Assembly (NCBI RefSeq): GCF_003722355.1
Contig: NZ_QWDD01000001.1
Coordinates: 3,463,001-3,527,000, forward strand
Reading direction: 5' to 3'
DNA length: 64,000 nt
Source: Methylocystis hirsuta
GTDB lineage: Bacteria; Pseudomonadota; Alphaproteobacteria; Rhizobiales; Beijerinckiaceae
Position numbers and translations under genes: made by a program. The notes under the pieces were generated by a model that saw nothing but the letters and a program-made list of their open reading frames with translations, was not told the origin of the DNA and ran no database searches. Shown here piece after piece: positions 42,338 through 52,926 of the stretch (within the stretch, counting starts at the first letter, position 1; each line of letters opens with the position of its first letter).

Positions 42338-43954
42338 TTGTTAGTATCTGGGGCGACGTCGATTGAGGCGCGCTTCAAGCGAGACGGGAAGCAGCTATTG
42401 ACGACGCCTCGCTCCAGCGCGCGCCTGATTTCCGCTCCGCTTTCGACGGTTCTTGGCCTCGTGGTCTTTTGTCTGGCGACGCTCGCACCGAAGATGACCG
42501 AAACCGCGGTCGCCAATGGCGACACAAGGACGATTCATCTTTACCACGCCCATACGCATGAATCGATTTCGGCGATATATCTCGTCAACGGGCAATATGA
42601 CGCCCAAGTCCTTCAGCAATTGAACTGGTTCCTGCGCGACTGGCGACGCGACGAGCCGACCAACATGGACCCGCGCCTCTTCGACGTCGTCTGGGAGGCC
42701 TATCGCTACGCCGGCGCCGGCGATCAGGTCGTGCATGTCGTCTCCGCGTATCGCTCTCCCGAGACAAACGCCATGCTGCGCGCCCGGTCGCGCGCCGTCG
42801 CCAAATATTCGCAGCACATGCTGGGCAAGGCGATGGACACCACGATGCCAGGAATGCCGATGTCGCAAATTCGCGAAATCGGCATGCGCATGCAGCGCGG
42901 CGGCGTCGGCTATTATCCGACGGCGGGCACGCCTTTCGTCCATCTCGACGTCGGCAATGTTCGCGCATGGCCGCGCATGAACTACGACGAGCTCGTGCGG
43001 CTCTTCCCCGACGGCAAAACGGTGCATTTGCCGACCAATGGCCAGCCGCTCGCACGCTATGAAGAGGCGCGCGCCGAGATCGAGGCGCGCGGCGACGGCG
43101 CTTATGTCGTCGCGCCTCGCCGCACGTTTGGCGGTTTCTTCGCCATGCTGTTTGGCGGCGGGGGCGGCGAAGAAGACGACGCTGAGGTCACGGCGCCGGC
43201 GCCGAGCGCCCGCAAGCAGTGGGCTTCGCTCGCGCCACGGCCGACACGCGGAACAAGCGGCGAAATGGAAGAGCAAAGCGCGGCGTCCGCCACGACCGAC
43301 GCCTATCGCTACGGCGCCAGAGAACTTTCGCGAGCGGAGGCCGATTTGCCGCGTGGCGAGACGACTCTGTCCGCGCCGGGCGCAGAAGCGCCCGAGCAAG
43401 AGACGCCCGCCGCGAAGCTTCCAACCGTTCGAGCGCCGCTGCCGCCGCAGCGTCCGTCCTCGCTCGCCGCACGCTTGGACGCGCGGACGGCGTATGACAA
43501 ATCAGCCGAGCTGCAAAGCGCCGTCGATTTTCAGGACGCCGGCGCCGCTGACCGCCGTTCGGGCAGAATGCCCGCAACTGATGCGCCGCCACGCCGTCCA
43601 AAACTCGCATCTGCGCCCCTGCCCCCGACTCGGCCCGGGATCCCCCGCGCGAAGGCGACGAGCGCGATCGCGCGGCTGGTCGACTCGCCCAAAAATGAGA
43701 CGATAAAGTCTAGAGCGACGGCCGGCCACGAGTCGCTCGCCTATGCGCCTGAGCCGCCGCAGGGCGCTGAGCCGTCGGACGCCGCCGCAGGGGAAAACAC
43801 TGGGAAGGCAGTCGCCGAGGAGGCGACAGCTCGCGGCGCAACCCCTCTGCTCGGCTCGTCAACTGGCCTTCGCGCGGCCGCCCGCTCCCGCGGACGCAGT
43901 CACACGAACAAGGAGGTCTCAGTCGAACATGACGCGGCCTCCCCCGCGCGGTGA
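42338..43954 (+). CDS. YcbK-like DUF882 peptidase (murein endopeptidase fold)
   Basis: Protein of 538 residues. After a membrane/signal segment (LSTVLGLVVFCLATLAPK) comes a DUF882/M15 domain (HTHESISAIYLVNGQYD, VVSAYRSPETNAMLR, SQHMLGKAMDT, FVHLDVGNVRAWPRM) with zinc-binding His/Asp in the expected motifs. The last 300 residues are disordered and Pro/Ala/Arg-rich. Likely envelope peptidoglycan hydrolase. TTG start, uncertain. Confidence 0.8.
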   Translation: MLVSGATSIEARFKRDGKQLLTTPRSSARLISAPLSTVLGLVVFCLATLAPKMTETAVANGDTRTIHLYHAHTHESISAIYLVNGQYDAQVLQQLNWFLRDWRRDEPTNMDPRLFDVVWEAYRYAGAGDQVVHVVSAYRSPETNAMLRARSRAVAKYSQHMLGKAMDTTMPGMPMSQIREIGMRMQRGGVGYYPTAGTPFVHLDVGNVRAWPRMNYDELVRLFPDGKTVHLPTNGQPLARYEEARAEIEARGDGAYVVAPRRTFGGFFAMLFGGGGGEEDDAEVTAPAPSARKQWASLAPRPTRGTSGEMEEQSAASATTDAYRYGARELSRAEADLPRGETTLSAPGAEAPEQETPAAKLPTVRAPLPPQRPSSLAARLDARTAYDKSAELQSAVDFQDAGAADRRSGRMPATDAPPRRPKLASAPLPPTRPGIPRAKATSAIARLVDSPKNETIKSRATAGHESLAYAPEPPQGAEPSDAAAGENTGKAVAEEATARGATPLLGSSTGLRAAARSRGRSHTNKEVSVEHDAASPAR

Positions 43955-44059
43955 AACTGGCGCTCCGGAGCTTTTTTTTATTGGCTTTGAGTCCCGCTGG
44001 AACAATTCCCAAGCCACGCCGTCGCGCCAGACGTATAGATCAGGCCTCGGGTTTAAAAC

Positions 44060-44185
44060 TCAGGGTAAAAGAGCAACGGCGTTTATCGCCGCGACGCCTA
44101 TAAGAATTGCGCCGCGGACTGCAAAGTAAAGCGTGCCGGCGATGGCGAGTATTTTGATAAAGCCAATAGCGTCAGGGTCCAACAT
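44060..44185 (-). CDS. Possible 41-residue membrane protein
   Basis: MLDPDAIGFIKILAIAGTLY followed by a second hydrophobic run and a stop. Composition fits a tiny membrane protein, but the ribosome site is weak. It lies in an otherwise empty 420-bp stretch (43955-44375), where I see nothing else. Confidence 0.3.
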   Translation of the reverse strand: MLDPDAIGFIKILAIAGTLYFAVRGAILIGVAAINAVALLP

Positions 44186-44375
44186 GGCTTCGCATCCAAT
44201 CGAGCAAGCCTGAACCTCTCGGGGAGAATCAGTCTTTCAGACAGTCTAAACCCCCAACTTGCAAGGAATGTTCCTACGGTCGCGCCCTAGCGCCAGAGCC
44301 CCGGCGCCGCCGTCCCCGCGTTTGCGCCGCAAGAAAGTCGCCGACCGGATCGCCGGGCGCCGCCTCAGCGAGGCG

Positions 44376-45524
<1,149 letters not shown>

Positions 45525-45579
45525 TTACCTGCGAAGCTCGAGGGGAGCGCGCGCAAGCCGCTCGTTGGAAGGGCGAAAG

Positions 45580-46131
45580 ATGAAACGAGAGTTTTTGCTG
45601 AAACGCCTGTGCGCCGCCACGATCGCGGCGAGCGCCTTTTTCTTTGGTCCCGCCGCGGCGCAGGCGGCGGACCCGGACGAATCCGAGCTTCTGCAGCATT
45701 TCGAGAAGGTCGACGTCTGGCATGCGCCCGTCGACTACGCCGTTCGGCACAACAACCAGGACGTTATCGTCACCCGAGAGATGGTGGCGCAGCCCGCGCC
45801 CGAGGGAGAGCTCTGCTACATCCGCTTCGATCTCATCAAGGGCGAGGGCGATTACGGCTACGGCTTCAAGCCGGGGGCGCCGCGTGACGCGCATTGGGGG
45901 GTCAATGTGCTGAAAAGGGGCACGATTCTCAACCAGCTGGCGTCGCAGCTGAAGATGAACGTCATCTATTTTTATACGCAAGGGCCGAAGAGCGAAGCGG
46001 CCAAGGCCGTTTGCGCGCGCAAACAGGCCGCGCCCACGCCCGCCGCGGGCAACGCCCACACGGGCCCATGGGCCGATCTCGTGACGAAAGCGCGTCTGAT
46101 CCACGGATGGCCGGCGGCGCGCTCCCCGTAA
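45580..46131 (+). CDS. Secreted hypothetical protein
   Basis: Protein of 183 residues from ATG 45580 (GGAAGGG upstream). Signal peptide ending AAAQAADPD. The mature part has EKVDVWHAPVDYAVRHNNQD and CYIRFDLIKGEGDYGYGF, probably a beta-rich periplasmic domain. No family recognised. The next feature is tRNA-Lys. Confidence 0.65.
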   Translation: MKREFLLKRLCAATIAASAFFFGPAAAQAADPDESELLQHFEKVDVWHAPVDYAVRHNNQDVIVTREMVAQPAPEGELCYIRFDLIKGEGDYGYGFKPGAPRDAHWGVNVLKRGTILNQLASQLKMNVIYFYTQGPKSEAAKAVCARKQAAPTPAAGNAHTGPWADLVTKARLIHGWPAARSP

Positions 46132-46242
46132 TCCGGCGCAGGAAAATGCGGGCGGCCGCGCGTAACGCTGGACAGCGGCGAGCGGTTTTGATATTCGCAC
46201 CGCTCGTTCGAAGCAGCGTCGCGCTCGCGGCGCTCGACGGAC

Positions 46243-46318
<76 letters not shown>

Positions 46319-46344
46319 ATATAATCAAGCGCTTGTCTTGGTTT

Positions 46345-46658
46345 TTATGGCCGCTGAAACTCGCCGACCACGTTCCGGTAAGTCGCCATCGCGACCAGGT
46401 CAGCGGTTGCAGCGTCGTCGCCAATCGCTATCACTGCATCGGCGTTGCTTTCCGCAAGCATTCGGATCAAGCGCCCTTCCGAAAACTCCTGTCGAAACAG
46501 ACCCGCTTCTTATCGAACACGATGACCGGGACATTATTCGTCCTCGCCCAGGTCAGGCCCAGACGTTCCGCGCCGCCGGCCTCGCCTCCACTTCCGAGGC
46601 GCGCTTGCGCCCCTTCCCGCCCCGCCTCAACGAAGCGATAAGCGAGCTTGACTGGCAA
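46345..46658 (-). pseudogene. Possible frameshifted remnant next to tRNA-Lys
   Basis: Two overlapping frames read like one protein. The first ends NNVPVIVFDKKRVCFD. The second continues EGRLIRMLAESNADAVIAIG to YRNVVGEFQRP and has no start of its own. A one-base shift would join them. No family recognised. It lies in the 400 bp between the tRNA and the RTX gene. Confidence 0.3.
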
Positions 46659-46718
46659 GATGGCAGAGCATCGACAGGCGACGAGCGCGGCAACGGTCGT
46701 TGTGGTCGGCGTCCCTCC

Positions 46719-49196
46719 TTACGCGACGATGGTGAAGTCGCTCGCCGCGAGCGCGGTCGTTGCGCCGAGTCTCGCGAAGGCTTGCGCGTCGGCGCCGCTG
46801 CCGCCATTGGCGTCCCAGTAGAGCGTTCCCGCATTCGCGCCGGCGTTGTCGTAGATGAAGGCGCCCGCGGCATTGTTCACCGACGCAATGTCCGCCGCCG
46901 TCAACAATGTCGCCGCGCCGCCCGGCACGAGGCCGCCGCCAAACCCGCTTGCCGAAATCTGCAGCCTGTCCGCGCCGCTCGCGAAATCCATGACGACGTC
47001 GATCCCGTTCGACAAAGACGTGAACACGAAGGCGTCGTTGCCCGCCGCGCCGGTCAGCGTGTCGTCGCCGGCGCCGCCGATCAGAACGTCATTGTCCGCG
47101 CCGCCATTCAGCAGGTCCGCGCCCGCCCCGCCGTCGAGCGTATCTTTCCCCGCGCCGCCCAGGATCGTGTTGTTGATCTCGTTGCCTTGGAGGCTCAGCC
47201 CCGGCGCGTTGGAGGCGGCGCGCAGCGTTTCCCCTTCCTGCCCAGCGTTGAGCGCGTAATTCACACTCGCGACGACGGAGTCGGTCCCGCCGCCAACGGC
47301 TTCGTAAACCACGGAGCCGGCGTTGCGGACATAATAGAAGTCATTTCCGGCGCCGCCCTCCAATATATCCGCGCCGGCCCCGCCGCCGTCGTCGAGCGCA
47401 TCGCCGCCGTCGCGGCCGAGGATCGTATTGGCGAATGCGTTGCCGACCAGGCTCAGCCCCGGCGCGCCCGCCGCCGCGCGCAGCACTTCGATTTCCTGCC
47501 CCGCCCTGAGCATGTAGCCGACGCTGGCGATGACCGTGTCGACCCCGCCGCCCACGGCTTCGTAGACGACGTCGCTGCCATTGTTGACGTAGCAAGTATC
47601 GTTGCCGGCGCCGCCATACATCATGTCGTGGCCGCCGCCGCCATCGACAAGCACATCATTGCCGTTTCCAGCATAGATCGTATTGGCGAATTCGTTGCCG
47701 ATCAGGCTCAATCCCGGCACGCCCGCCGCAACGCGCAGCACTTCGATTTCCTGCCCCGCCCTGAGCATGTAGCTCACGCTGGTCATCACCGTATCTCTGC
47801 CGCCGCCGACGGCTTCGTTCACGATGTCGCTGCCGCTGTTGACGTAGCAGAAATCGTCGCCCGCGCCGCCATTCATCACATTGTTGCCGCCGCCGCCGCC
47901 ATCGAGCGTATCGTTGCCGCCGGCGCCGTTCAGCGTGTCGCTTCCGGCGCCGCCAAAAATCGCATTCGCGCGTTCATTGCCGGTCAGGTTCAGTCCGACC
48001 GCGCCAGCGTTGGCGACGAGATATTCGATCTCCTGTCCGGCCTTGAGCGCGTAATGGGCGCTGGCGTAGACCACATCGCTCTCGCCGGTCACGGCCTCGT
48101 TCACCACATCGCCGGCGTTGTCGACATAGTAATAGTCTCTGCCCGCGCCGCCATTCATCGTATCCGCGCCGGCCCCGCCGTTCAGCACGTCGTTGCCGGC
48201 GCCGCCGTTCAGCGTATCCGCGCCATTCGAGGTGGTGATTCCGTCGCCGCCATCCGTGCCCTGAATGATGGCGGACCGCCCGAACAATTGAGTGGTCAGA
48301 TTGACCGTTCCCGGGGCGAGCAGGTCCAGCGACACGCCGGCCGTCAGGTTGTTCGGGGCATAGGCGATCGTCGTGAGCGCCTGCAACGCCTGCGGTGTAG
48401 CGGGGGTCTGAAGGCTGGTGAAAAGATTCTCGACGCCGCTAAAGTTGTCGATCAGCAGGACCGGATTTACAAAGCTGTCGACGCCGGCGCCGCCAACGAT
48501 CATGGTGACAGGATCGACATCCCCGCGGAAGGCGTCGTTGCCGTCGCCGCCATCGAGCAAGTACGCTCCAAAGGAGCCGTAAAGCGTGTCGTCGCCCGCG
48601 TCACCACTTAATATCGTTCCCCACAGGATGTTATTAACGGCAGAGAGCGTATCATTGCCGTCTCCGCCCGACGCCGTCCTAGTATAGTAGTATGCGTTGA
48701 GTGAGTCGTCGCCGCTGTCGCCGAACAGTTCGACTCCGCCGACGAGGGTATCATTGCCGTCGCCGCCATGCAGGCTGTCGCCGATGAAGGCGCCAAAGTC
48801 ATACAAACTCGCGCCGGTCAGGCTATCATCGCCGGCATCGCCATACAGATCCGCACCGCCGCCGCCTGATATCGTGTCATTCCCTTCCCCGCCATAAAGC
48901 TGCGTGAAATGTAGCGAGGGAGAGAAGAGATCGAGGCCGCCGCCAGAAATGGCGTCGTCGCCGTCGCCACCGTAAACAGCGCCGCCAAAAGCAAGCGTTA
49001 CGGTGTCGTCGCCCGCCCCGCCATAGATGAGATCGGCGGCGGGAAAACTGTTGGGGCCCGCTTCGATCTGATCATTGTCCGTCGCCGGTCCTTCATCCCC
49101 CGGCGCGTTGTTGGCGAAATCCCAGCCGTAAATGACGTCGGGTTCAGTTGTTCCAAAAAGAATGTCGGGATTATTGGTTCCGATGATGGTCGGCAT
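46719..49196 (-). CDS. RTX-type calcium-binding repeat protein
   Basis: About 825 residues from ATG 49196 (GGAGG upstream). Many GGxGxDxLxGG nonapeptides (for example GGAGNDVLNGGAGADTMNGG). Four diverged modules of about 100 residues follow, each with YYYVDNAGDVVNEAV and YALKAGQEIEYL-like strands. The C-terminus (GTLYWDANGGSGADAQAFAR, ASDFTIV) is the type I secretion signal region of such proteins. Secreted and folded by calcium. No secretion genes adjoin it. Confidence 0.9.
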   Translation of the reverse strand: MPTIIGTNNPDILFGTTEPDVIYGWDFANNAPGDEGPATDNDQIEAGPNSFPAADLIYGGAGDDTVTLAFGGAVYGGDGDDAISGGGLDLFSPSLHFTQLYGGEGNDTISGGGGADLYGDAGDDSLTGASLYDFGAFIGDSLHGGDGNDTLVGGVELFGDSGDDSLNAYYYTRTASGGDGNDTLSAVNNILWGTILSGDAGDDTLYGSFGAYLLDGGDGNDAFRGDVDPVTMIVGGAGVDSFVNPVLLIDNFSGVENLFTSLQTPATPQALQALTTIAYAPNNLTAGVSLDLLAPGTVNLTTQLFGRSAIIQGTDGGDGITTSNGADTLNGGAGNDVLNGGAGADTMNGGAGRDYYYVDNAGDVVNEAVTGESDVVYASAHYALKAGQEIEYLVANAGAVGLNLTGNERANAIFGGAGSDTLNGAGGNDTLDGGGGGNNVMNGGAGDDFCYVNSGSDIVNEAVGGGRDTVMTSVSYMLRAGQEIEVLRVAAGVPGLSLIGNEFANTIYAGNGNDVLVDGGGGHDMMYGGAGNDTCYVNNGSDVVYEAVGGGVDTVIASVGYMLRAGQEIEVLRAAAGAPGLSLVGNAFANTILGRDGGDALDDGGGAGADILEGGAGNDFYYVRNAGSVVYEAVGGGTDSVVASVNYALNAGQEGETLRAASNAPGLSLQGNEINNTILGGAGKDTLDGGAGADLLNGGADNDVLIGGAGDDTLTGAAGNDAFVFTSLSNGIDVVMDFASGADRLQISASGFGGGLVPGGAATLLTAADIASVNNAAGAFIYDNAGANAGTLYWDANGGSGADAQAFARLGATTALAASDFTIVA

Positions 49197-49202
49197 GATC
49201 AA

Positions 49203-49781
49203 GACCTCCCGCTGATCGCGCGCCGGTCGGGAAGGACGCCGAATCCTGCACGGTCATCATTCCAAAGGAAACTGCGATCTTTCCCAGCCGGGCATTTGGC
49301 GCGTCCACCGCACGTTTTGCAATTCGACCCCGCGGCCTGTGGCGACCCGCTGACTTCCGCTCCGGTAAGCAGGACACAGAAAACGCCATCGCATACCGGA
49401 AATCAATCGAAATGACCTATGACCAAATAACGCAGGCAATAGAGCACTGTCTGAAATTTGTGGAAATCGCCAGTAAACGCCGACCATCAAACTCTCAATC
49501 AGCGGGTCCAAAGTTTGAGCCCGTGTGCGCATAAAATCAAAGAGTCCCTTGATGAGGCGGCGGCACGTGCATGAGGCCAGCGCGTGGGAGTTATTAGCGT
49601 TTCAAACAGTCCGCTGGCGTCTCCCACAAAGCTCCGACTTTTCCAGTGTTGCGGCAACGTAGTGCCACGCTTGCGGCTGCTCAAATGTAAACTCTCGCGA
49701 TCTTCCTCGCCGTGAATCGGGCTCTACAATTTCAAGGGGCTTTGGAGGGCAACGCCAAATCAGCAATTTTGGAGATTTGCC
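49203..49781. other. Non-coding stretch with a tRNA-derived repeat
   Basis: No convincing gene is seen in about 580 bp. The frames here lack ribosome sites and natural composition. It contains the partial tRNA-Lys copy at 49491. Confidence 0.5.
49491..49530 (+). repeat. Degenerate tRNA-Lys 3' copy, possible attR
   Basis: ACTCTCAATCAGCGGGTCCA and the following 20 bases match tRNA-Lys 46273-46312 with four mismatches over 40 nt. The 5' half of the tRNA is missing, so it is not a gene. It is the type of scar left by an element integrating in the tRNA 3' end. Confidence 0.65.
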
Positions 49782-50120
49782 ATGAGGACGACCATTGCAC
49801 GAACATGCGCGCTCGCGCTTGTTTCTTCTGTGACTGTCTCGGCTGCGATTGCGGCGCCGGTCGGCGCCGTTATCTCGGCGTGCGATCGGATGCACGATGC
49901 AGGACAAACCTGCAATTATGGCATCAAAGGCAATTCTTTGGTCGGATGTACAAACGACGTCGTCTTCGAATGCCCCGCCGACGGGAGCCGCCAATGCACT
50001 GGCTCGAAAAACACGAGCGGGAAATGCAACGAAGACGGCACCGCCGCGCGCGTCTCTACGATGAAGGGCAAGGAGCTGTTGGACGCGCTTCATGCGAAAG
50101 ATCTTCACCCATCCAAGTAG
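49782..50120 (+). CDS. Small secreted cysteine-rich protein
   Basis: Protein of 112 residues with a clear signal peptide (ARTCALALVSSVTVSAAIAAP). The mature domain has six cysteines (SACDRMHDAGQTCNYGIKGN, GCTNDVVFECPADGSRQC, GKCNED), probably in disulphides. A helical end follows (KGKELLDALHAKD). Family not recognised. It may belong to the material beside the tRNA island. Confidence 0.65.
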   Translation: MRTTIARTCALALVSSVTVSAAIAAPVGAVISACDRMHDAGQTCNYGIKGNSLVGCTNDVVFECPADGSRQCTGSKNTSGKCNEDGTAARVSTMKGKELLDALHAKDLHPSK

Positions 50121-50554
50121 GGATTCTCTCGACCCAGGACTCCCTGAATATGAGAAAAACGCTCCGCGCGCGCATCCGGGCTCGGGGCGTTCTTTCCTAT
50201 CCTGGGAATCCAAATTTATAGGGCTCACGCTCAACCGGCGACGCGGCGCATGGCGCTCGCCGTCGATCGGCGCCTCAAAGGCGCAAAATGGCAGCCGGCG
50301 CGCCTTACGGCTGAAGGATGAAGAAGAGTTCGACTGTGCGTCAGGCGCGGCGATAGGAGTCGAAGCTCGCTAGCCTCCTGATCCGACCACTCGTCCTTAT
50401 CTAAGCTACGCCGGCGCCGCGCTCGGACTGATACGCTCCAGCGAATCCTTTTCAGTTGGTCGTCGTCTTGCCTTCGATCCAGAATTGCGCGGACCGATTT
50501 GCGCGTGCGATAACGCTGGCGATCGGCGTCCCTAGCTCGGATTGAAAGAAGCTC
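50121..50554. other. Intergenic stretch without recognisable features
   Basis: About 430 bp with no supported gene, RNA or repeat. It probably holds the promoter of the cyclase gene that follows. Confidence 0.45.
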
Positions 50555-51580
50555 ATGGATCATTCGCGCAATCCCGCATCCCCGCTCCATCTGAGGCTGG
50601 CCAGAGTCTTCCTCGGGCTGCTGAACGTCGCCCTGCTCGTCGCGGTTGCGCTCGTCCTGCTGCCGCTCGTCACGCCTTATTTCAAGCATGCGGGGTCATA
50701 CCGCTGGATTGAACATGTCGAAGTCTTCGACGCGCGGATGATCCGGTGGGTCAAGTCGCTGGTCCCGACCAACTTCAAGGGCTATGAGCTGGCGCGTTGG
50801 TTTATCGTCGGCGGACTCCTCTTCGCGCGCATGTGGGTCGACACACTGCGGCGCAAGGTTTCGACCGCGATCTACCGCACGACGGTGCAGCGCGACTTCG
50901 AGGCGCTGCAGTCCGCGGCCCCGGCCGACGCGCGGGTGCTTGCGCCGGTCAAGGAAAAAATGAAGACGATGGACGCGCGCAACCCCAAGAGCCGCGCGGA
51001 GTTGCTCAAGGTCATGGGCGACGCCAAGCGTCAGTTGGAGTCGATGGGCCGCGACCTCGCCTTCCTGTCCATCGACGTCGTCGACTCGACCAAGATGAAG
51101 CTCGGCGAGGACAAGACATTCATCGAGCACGATTTTCGTGAATACAAGGACCTCGTCGACAGCAAGCTCCGCAGCAACGGCTCGCTGAAGGCGGCATGGA
51201 CGCCCGATGGCGTCATGGCCTGCTTTCCCTCCATCGACGCAGCGCTGAAAGCCGCCAAGGACGTGATCGGCGGTCTCGACGCGTTCAACGCCAATGTGAA
51301 GATGATCAAGTCGAACTTCACCGTTCGCTGCGGCATCAACGCCGGGCACGTTTATTACGACGAGCAGACGCCGATGGAGGAAATGAGCGACCGCGTCATC
51401 GATATCGCCGGCCATATGCAGAAATATGCGCTGCCAGGCACGATCGCCTGCGCGAAGCAGATCATCGAGCCCGTGCAGCAGCGCGGAGGCTTCAACGATG
51501 CAGGCAAGGTGGTGGACGGTTATGAGGTCTACCAATGGACTCCGGCGAGCCGTCTGCAGGATGAACGGGCGGTGTCCTGA
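50555..51580 (+). CDS. Class III adenylate/guanylate cyclase
   Basis: Protein of 341 residues. It has a membrane helix near residue 25 and a second hydrophobic patch near 90, then a catalytic domain from about 165. Metal-binding Asp lies in LAFLSIDVVDSTKMK; WTPDGVMACFPSIDAALKAA and VRCGINAGHVYYDEQ follow. It makes cAMP or cGMP; which one cannot be read safely. It stands upstream of the NfrA/B-like polysaccharide locus, but no link is proven. Confidence 0.85.
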   Translation: MDHSRNPASPLHLRLARVFLGLLNVALLVAVALVLLPLVTPYFKHAGSYRWIEHVEVFDARMIRWVKSLVPTNFKGYELARWFIVGGLLFARMWVDTLRRKVSTAIYRTTVQRDFEALQSAAPADARVLAPVKEKMKTMDARNPKSRAELLKVMGDAKRQLESMGRDLAFLSIDVVDSTKMKLGEDKTFIEHDFREYKDLVDSKLRSNGSLKAAWTPDGVMACFPSIDAALKAAKDVIGGLDAFNANVKMIKSNFTVRCGINAGHVYYDEQTPMEEMSDRVIDIAGHMQKYALPGTIACAKQIIEPVQQRGGFNDAGKVVDGYEVYQWTPASRLQDERAVS

Positions 51581-51814
51581 CGCCGCCTCAAGCGCGCGAT
51601 GGTTTTCGCGCGCTAACGATGCTTGATGCGACGTTCACGAGCAACGAAATCGAGCCGCGGCCGTCAGGCTCATGCGCCAAATAGCCTGTGGCCTGCGCGC
51701 ACGGGCCTATTAAGCCTAGCCGTGGAATCCTCTTCACGGATTGGCAAAGTTGAGTAAGTTGCGGTCTCGGAGCGTTGCATTTGCGAGTGAGGGGCCATCC
51801 GTGGCTTGGCTTAA

Positions 51815-52843
51815 ATGAAATGGGCCGTTTTGTTGAAATCCATCGCCTTGGCGTCGATCTCATTGGCCGACGCCGCCGCTGAGGATGCGTCGACGCGCCC
51901 GGACGCGATCAGGAACGCTCCCATCACCACGCTGTCGGCGAAGCCGACGATGATCAATCCAGGTCAGTCGGCGACTCTGGCGTTTTCCGCAACGAACGCC
52001 GACGTCTGCATGAGTTCAAGCCGCCCGCGCGATCCGAATTTTGTCGTCCATAACCTGTCGGGCAATGTTCCCGTGCGGCCCGCCCGCACGACGACCTATA
52101 CGATAAAGTGCAAGAAAGGCGCGGCGTCCACGTCGCATCGCGCTGTCGTGACGGTAACGCCGGAACGCATCATCCTTTCCGAGATTTTTGACAGCGCGGT
52201 TCCTCACGCGCCCGAAACCCGGATCGAAGATGGCGGGCTTCTCGCTCACAAATGGAAGTCCGTTTATCACGGCTATGGTTCGAACTCGGTTGCTCGCCTT
52301 TTCGATGGCCAGGCGCTGGCGATACGCCCGAAGGAGTCAAATTCTGGGAACGAAACGCATGCCGGGCTGATCAGTGGGCCGCATCCGTCTTGGCCCGTCG
52401 ATATCAAGGGCAACCTGACCATCGAGGCCTCGCTGCACACAGAGAAGCAGTTGCGTCGGCAGAATGCGCCAAATCCGTGGGAAGTGGGCTGGCTTTTGTG
52501 GGACTACGTCGACAAAACGCATTTCTATTACTTCATCCCGAAGCCGAACGGCTGGGAGCTCGGCAAGGCGGACCCTGCCTATCCCGGCGACCAGCGCTTC
52601 TTGGCGTCGGGAAATCGACCGATTTATCCGATCGGAAATCGATATGTCGTCAAAATTGTTCAGGCCGCCACCCCCACGTCGACGACGATTTCGGCATTCG
52701 TCGACGGCGTTCTCTTGACCACCTTCACTGACCGAGAAAGGCCCTATTCGAATGGGCTTGTCGGATTCTATTCCGAGGACGCCGCAGCGTATTTCCATTC
52801 GGTCGTGGTGACGATTCCTCGCGCCGTCGCGGCCTTGAAATAG
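51815..52843 (+). CDS. Secreted protein with Ig-like and LamG-like domains
   Basis: Protein of 342 residues with a signal peptide (LLKSIALASISLADAAAE). An Ig-like domain spans about 35-115 (SAKPTMINPGQSATLAFSAT, TYTIKC). A concanavalin-type jelly roll follows (GHKWKS-like LAHKWKSVYHGYGSN, EVGWLLWDYVDKTHFYYFIP, NGLVGFYSEDAAAYFHSVVV), as in calcium- or sugar-binding DUF1080-like domains. It converges on the NfrA-like gene and could bind its polysaccharide. Confidence 0.7.
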   Translation: MKWAVLLKSIALASISLADAAAEDASTRPDAIRNAPITTLSAKPTMINPGQSATLAFSATNADVCMSSSRPRDPNFVVHNLSGNVPVRPARTTTYTIKCKKGAASTSHRAVVTVTPERIILSEIFDSAVPHAPETRIEDGGLLAHKWKSVYHGYGSNSVARLFDGQALAIRPKESNSGNETHAGLISGPHPSWPVDIKGNLTIEASLHTEKQLRRQNAPNPWEVGWLLWDYVDKTHFYYFIPKPNGWELGKADPAYPGDQRFLASGNRPIYPIGNRYVVKIVQAATPTSTTISAFVDGVLLTTFTDRERPYSNGLVGFYSEDAAAYFHSVVVTIPRAVAALK

Positions 52844-52926
52844 GGACGCGCCGCAAGGTCGGGTTCTGGGCGAGGGCCACGTCGCGCTGTCCCGGCGTCA
52901 GAGGCGGTCCCCGGACATGCGTGCGG

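Noticed and set aside
49491-49530. A second tRNA-Lys gene
   Set aside because: Only the anticodon and T-arm region is present, with mismatches in the T stem, and there is no 5' half or acceptor stem.
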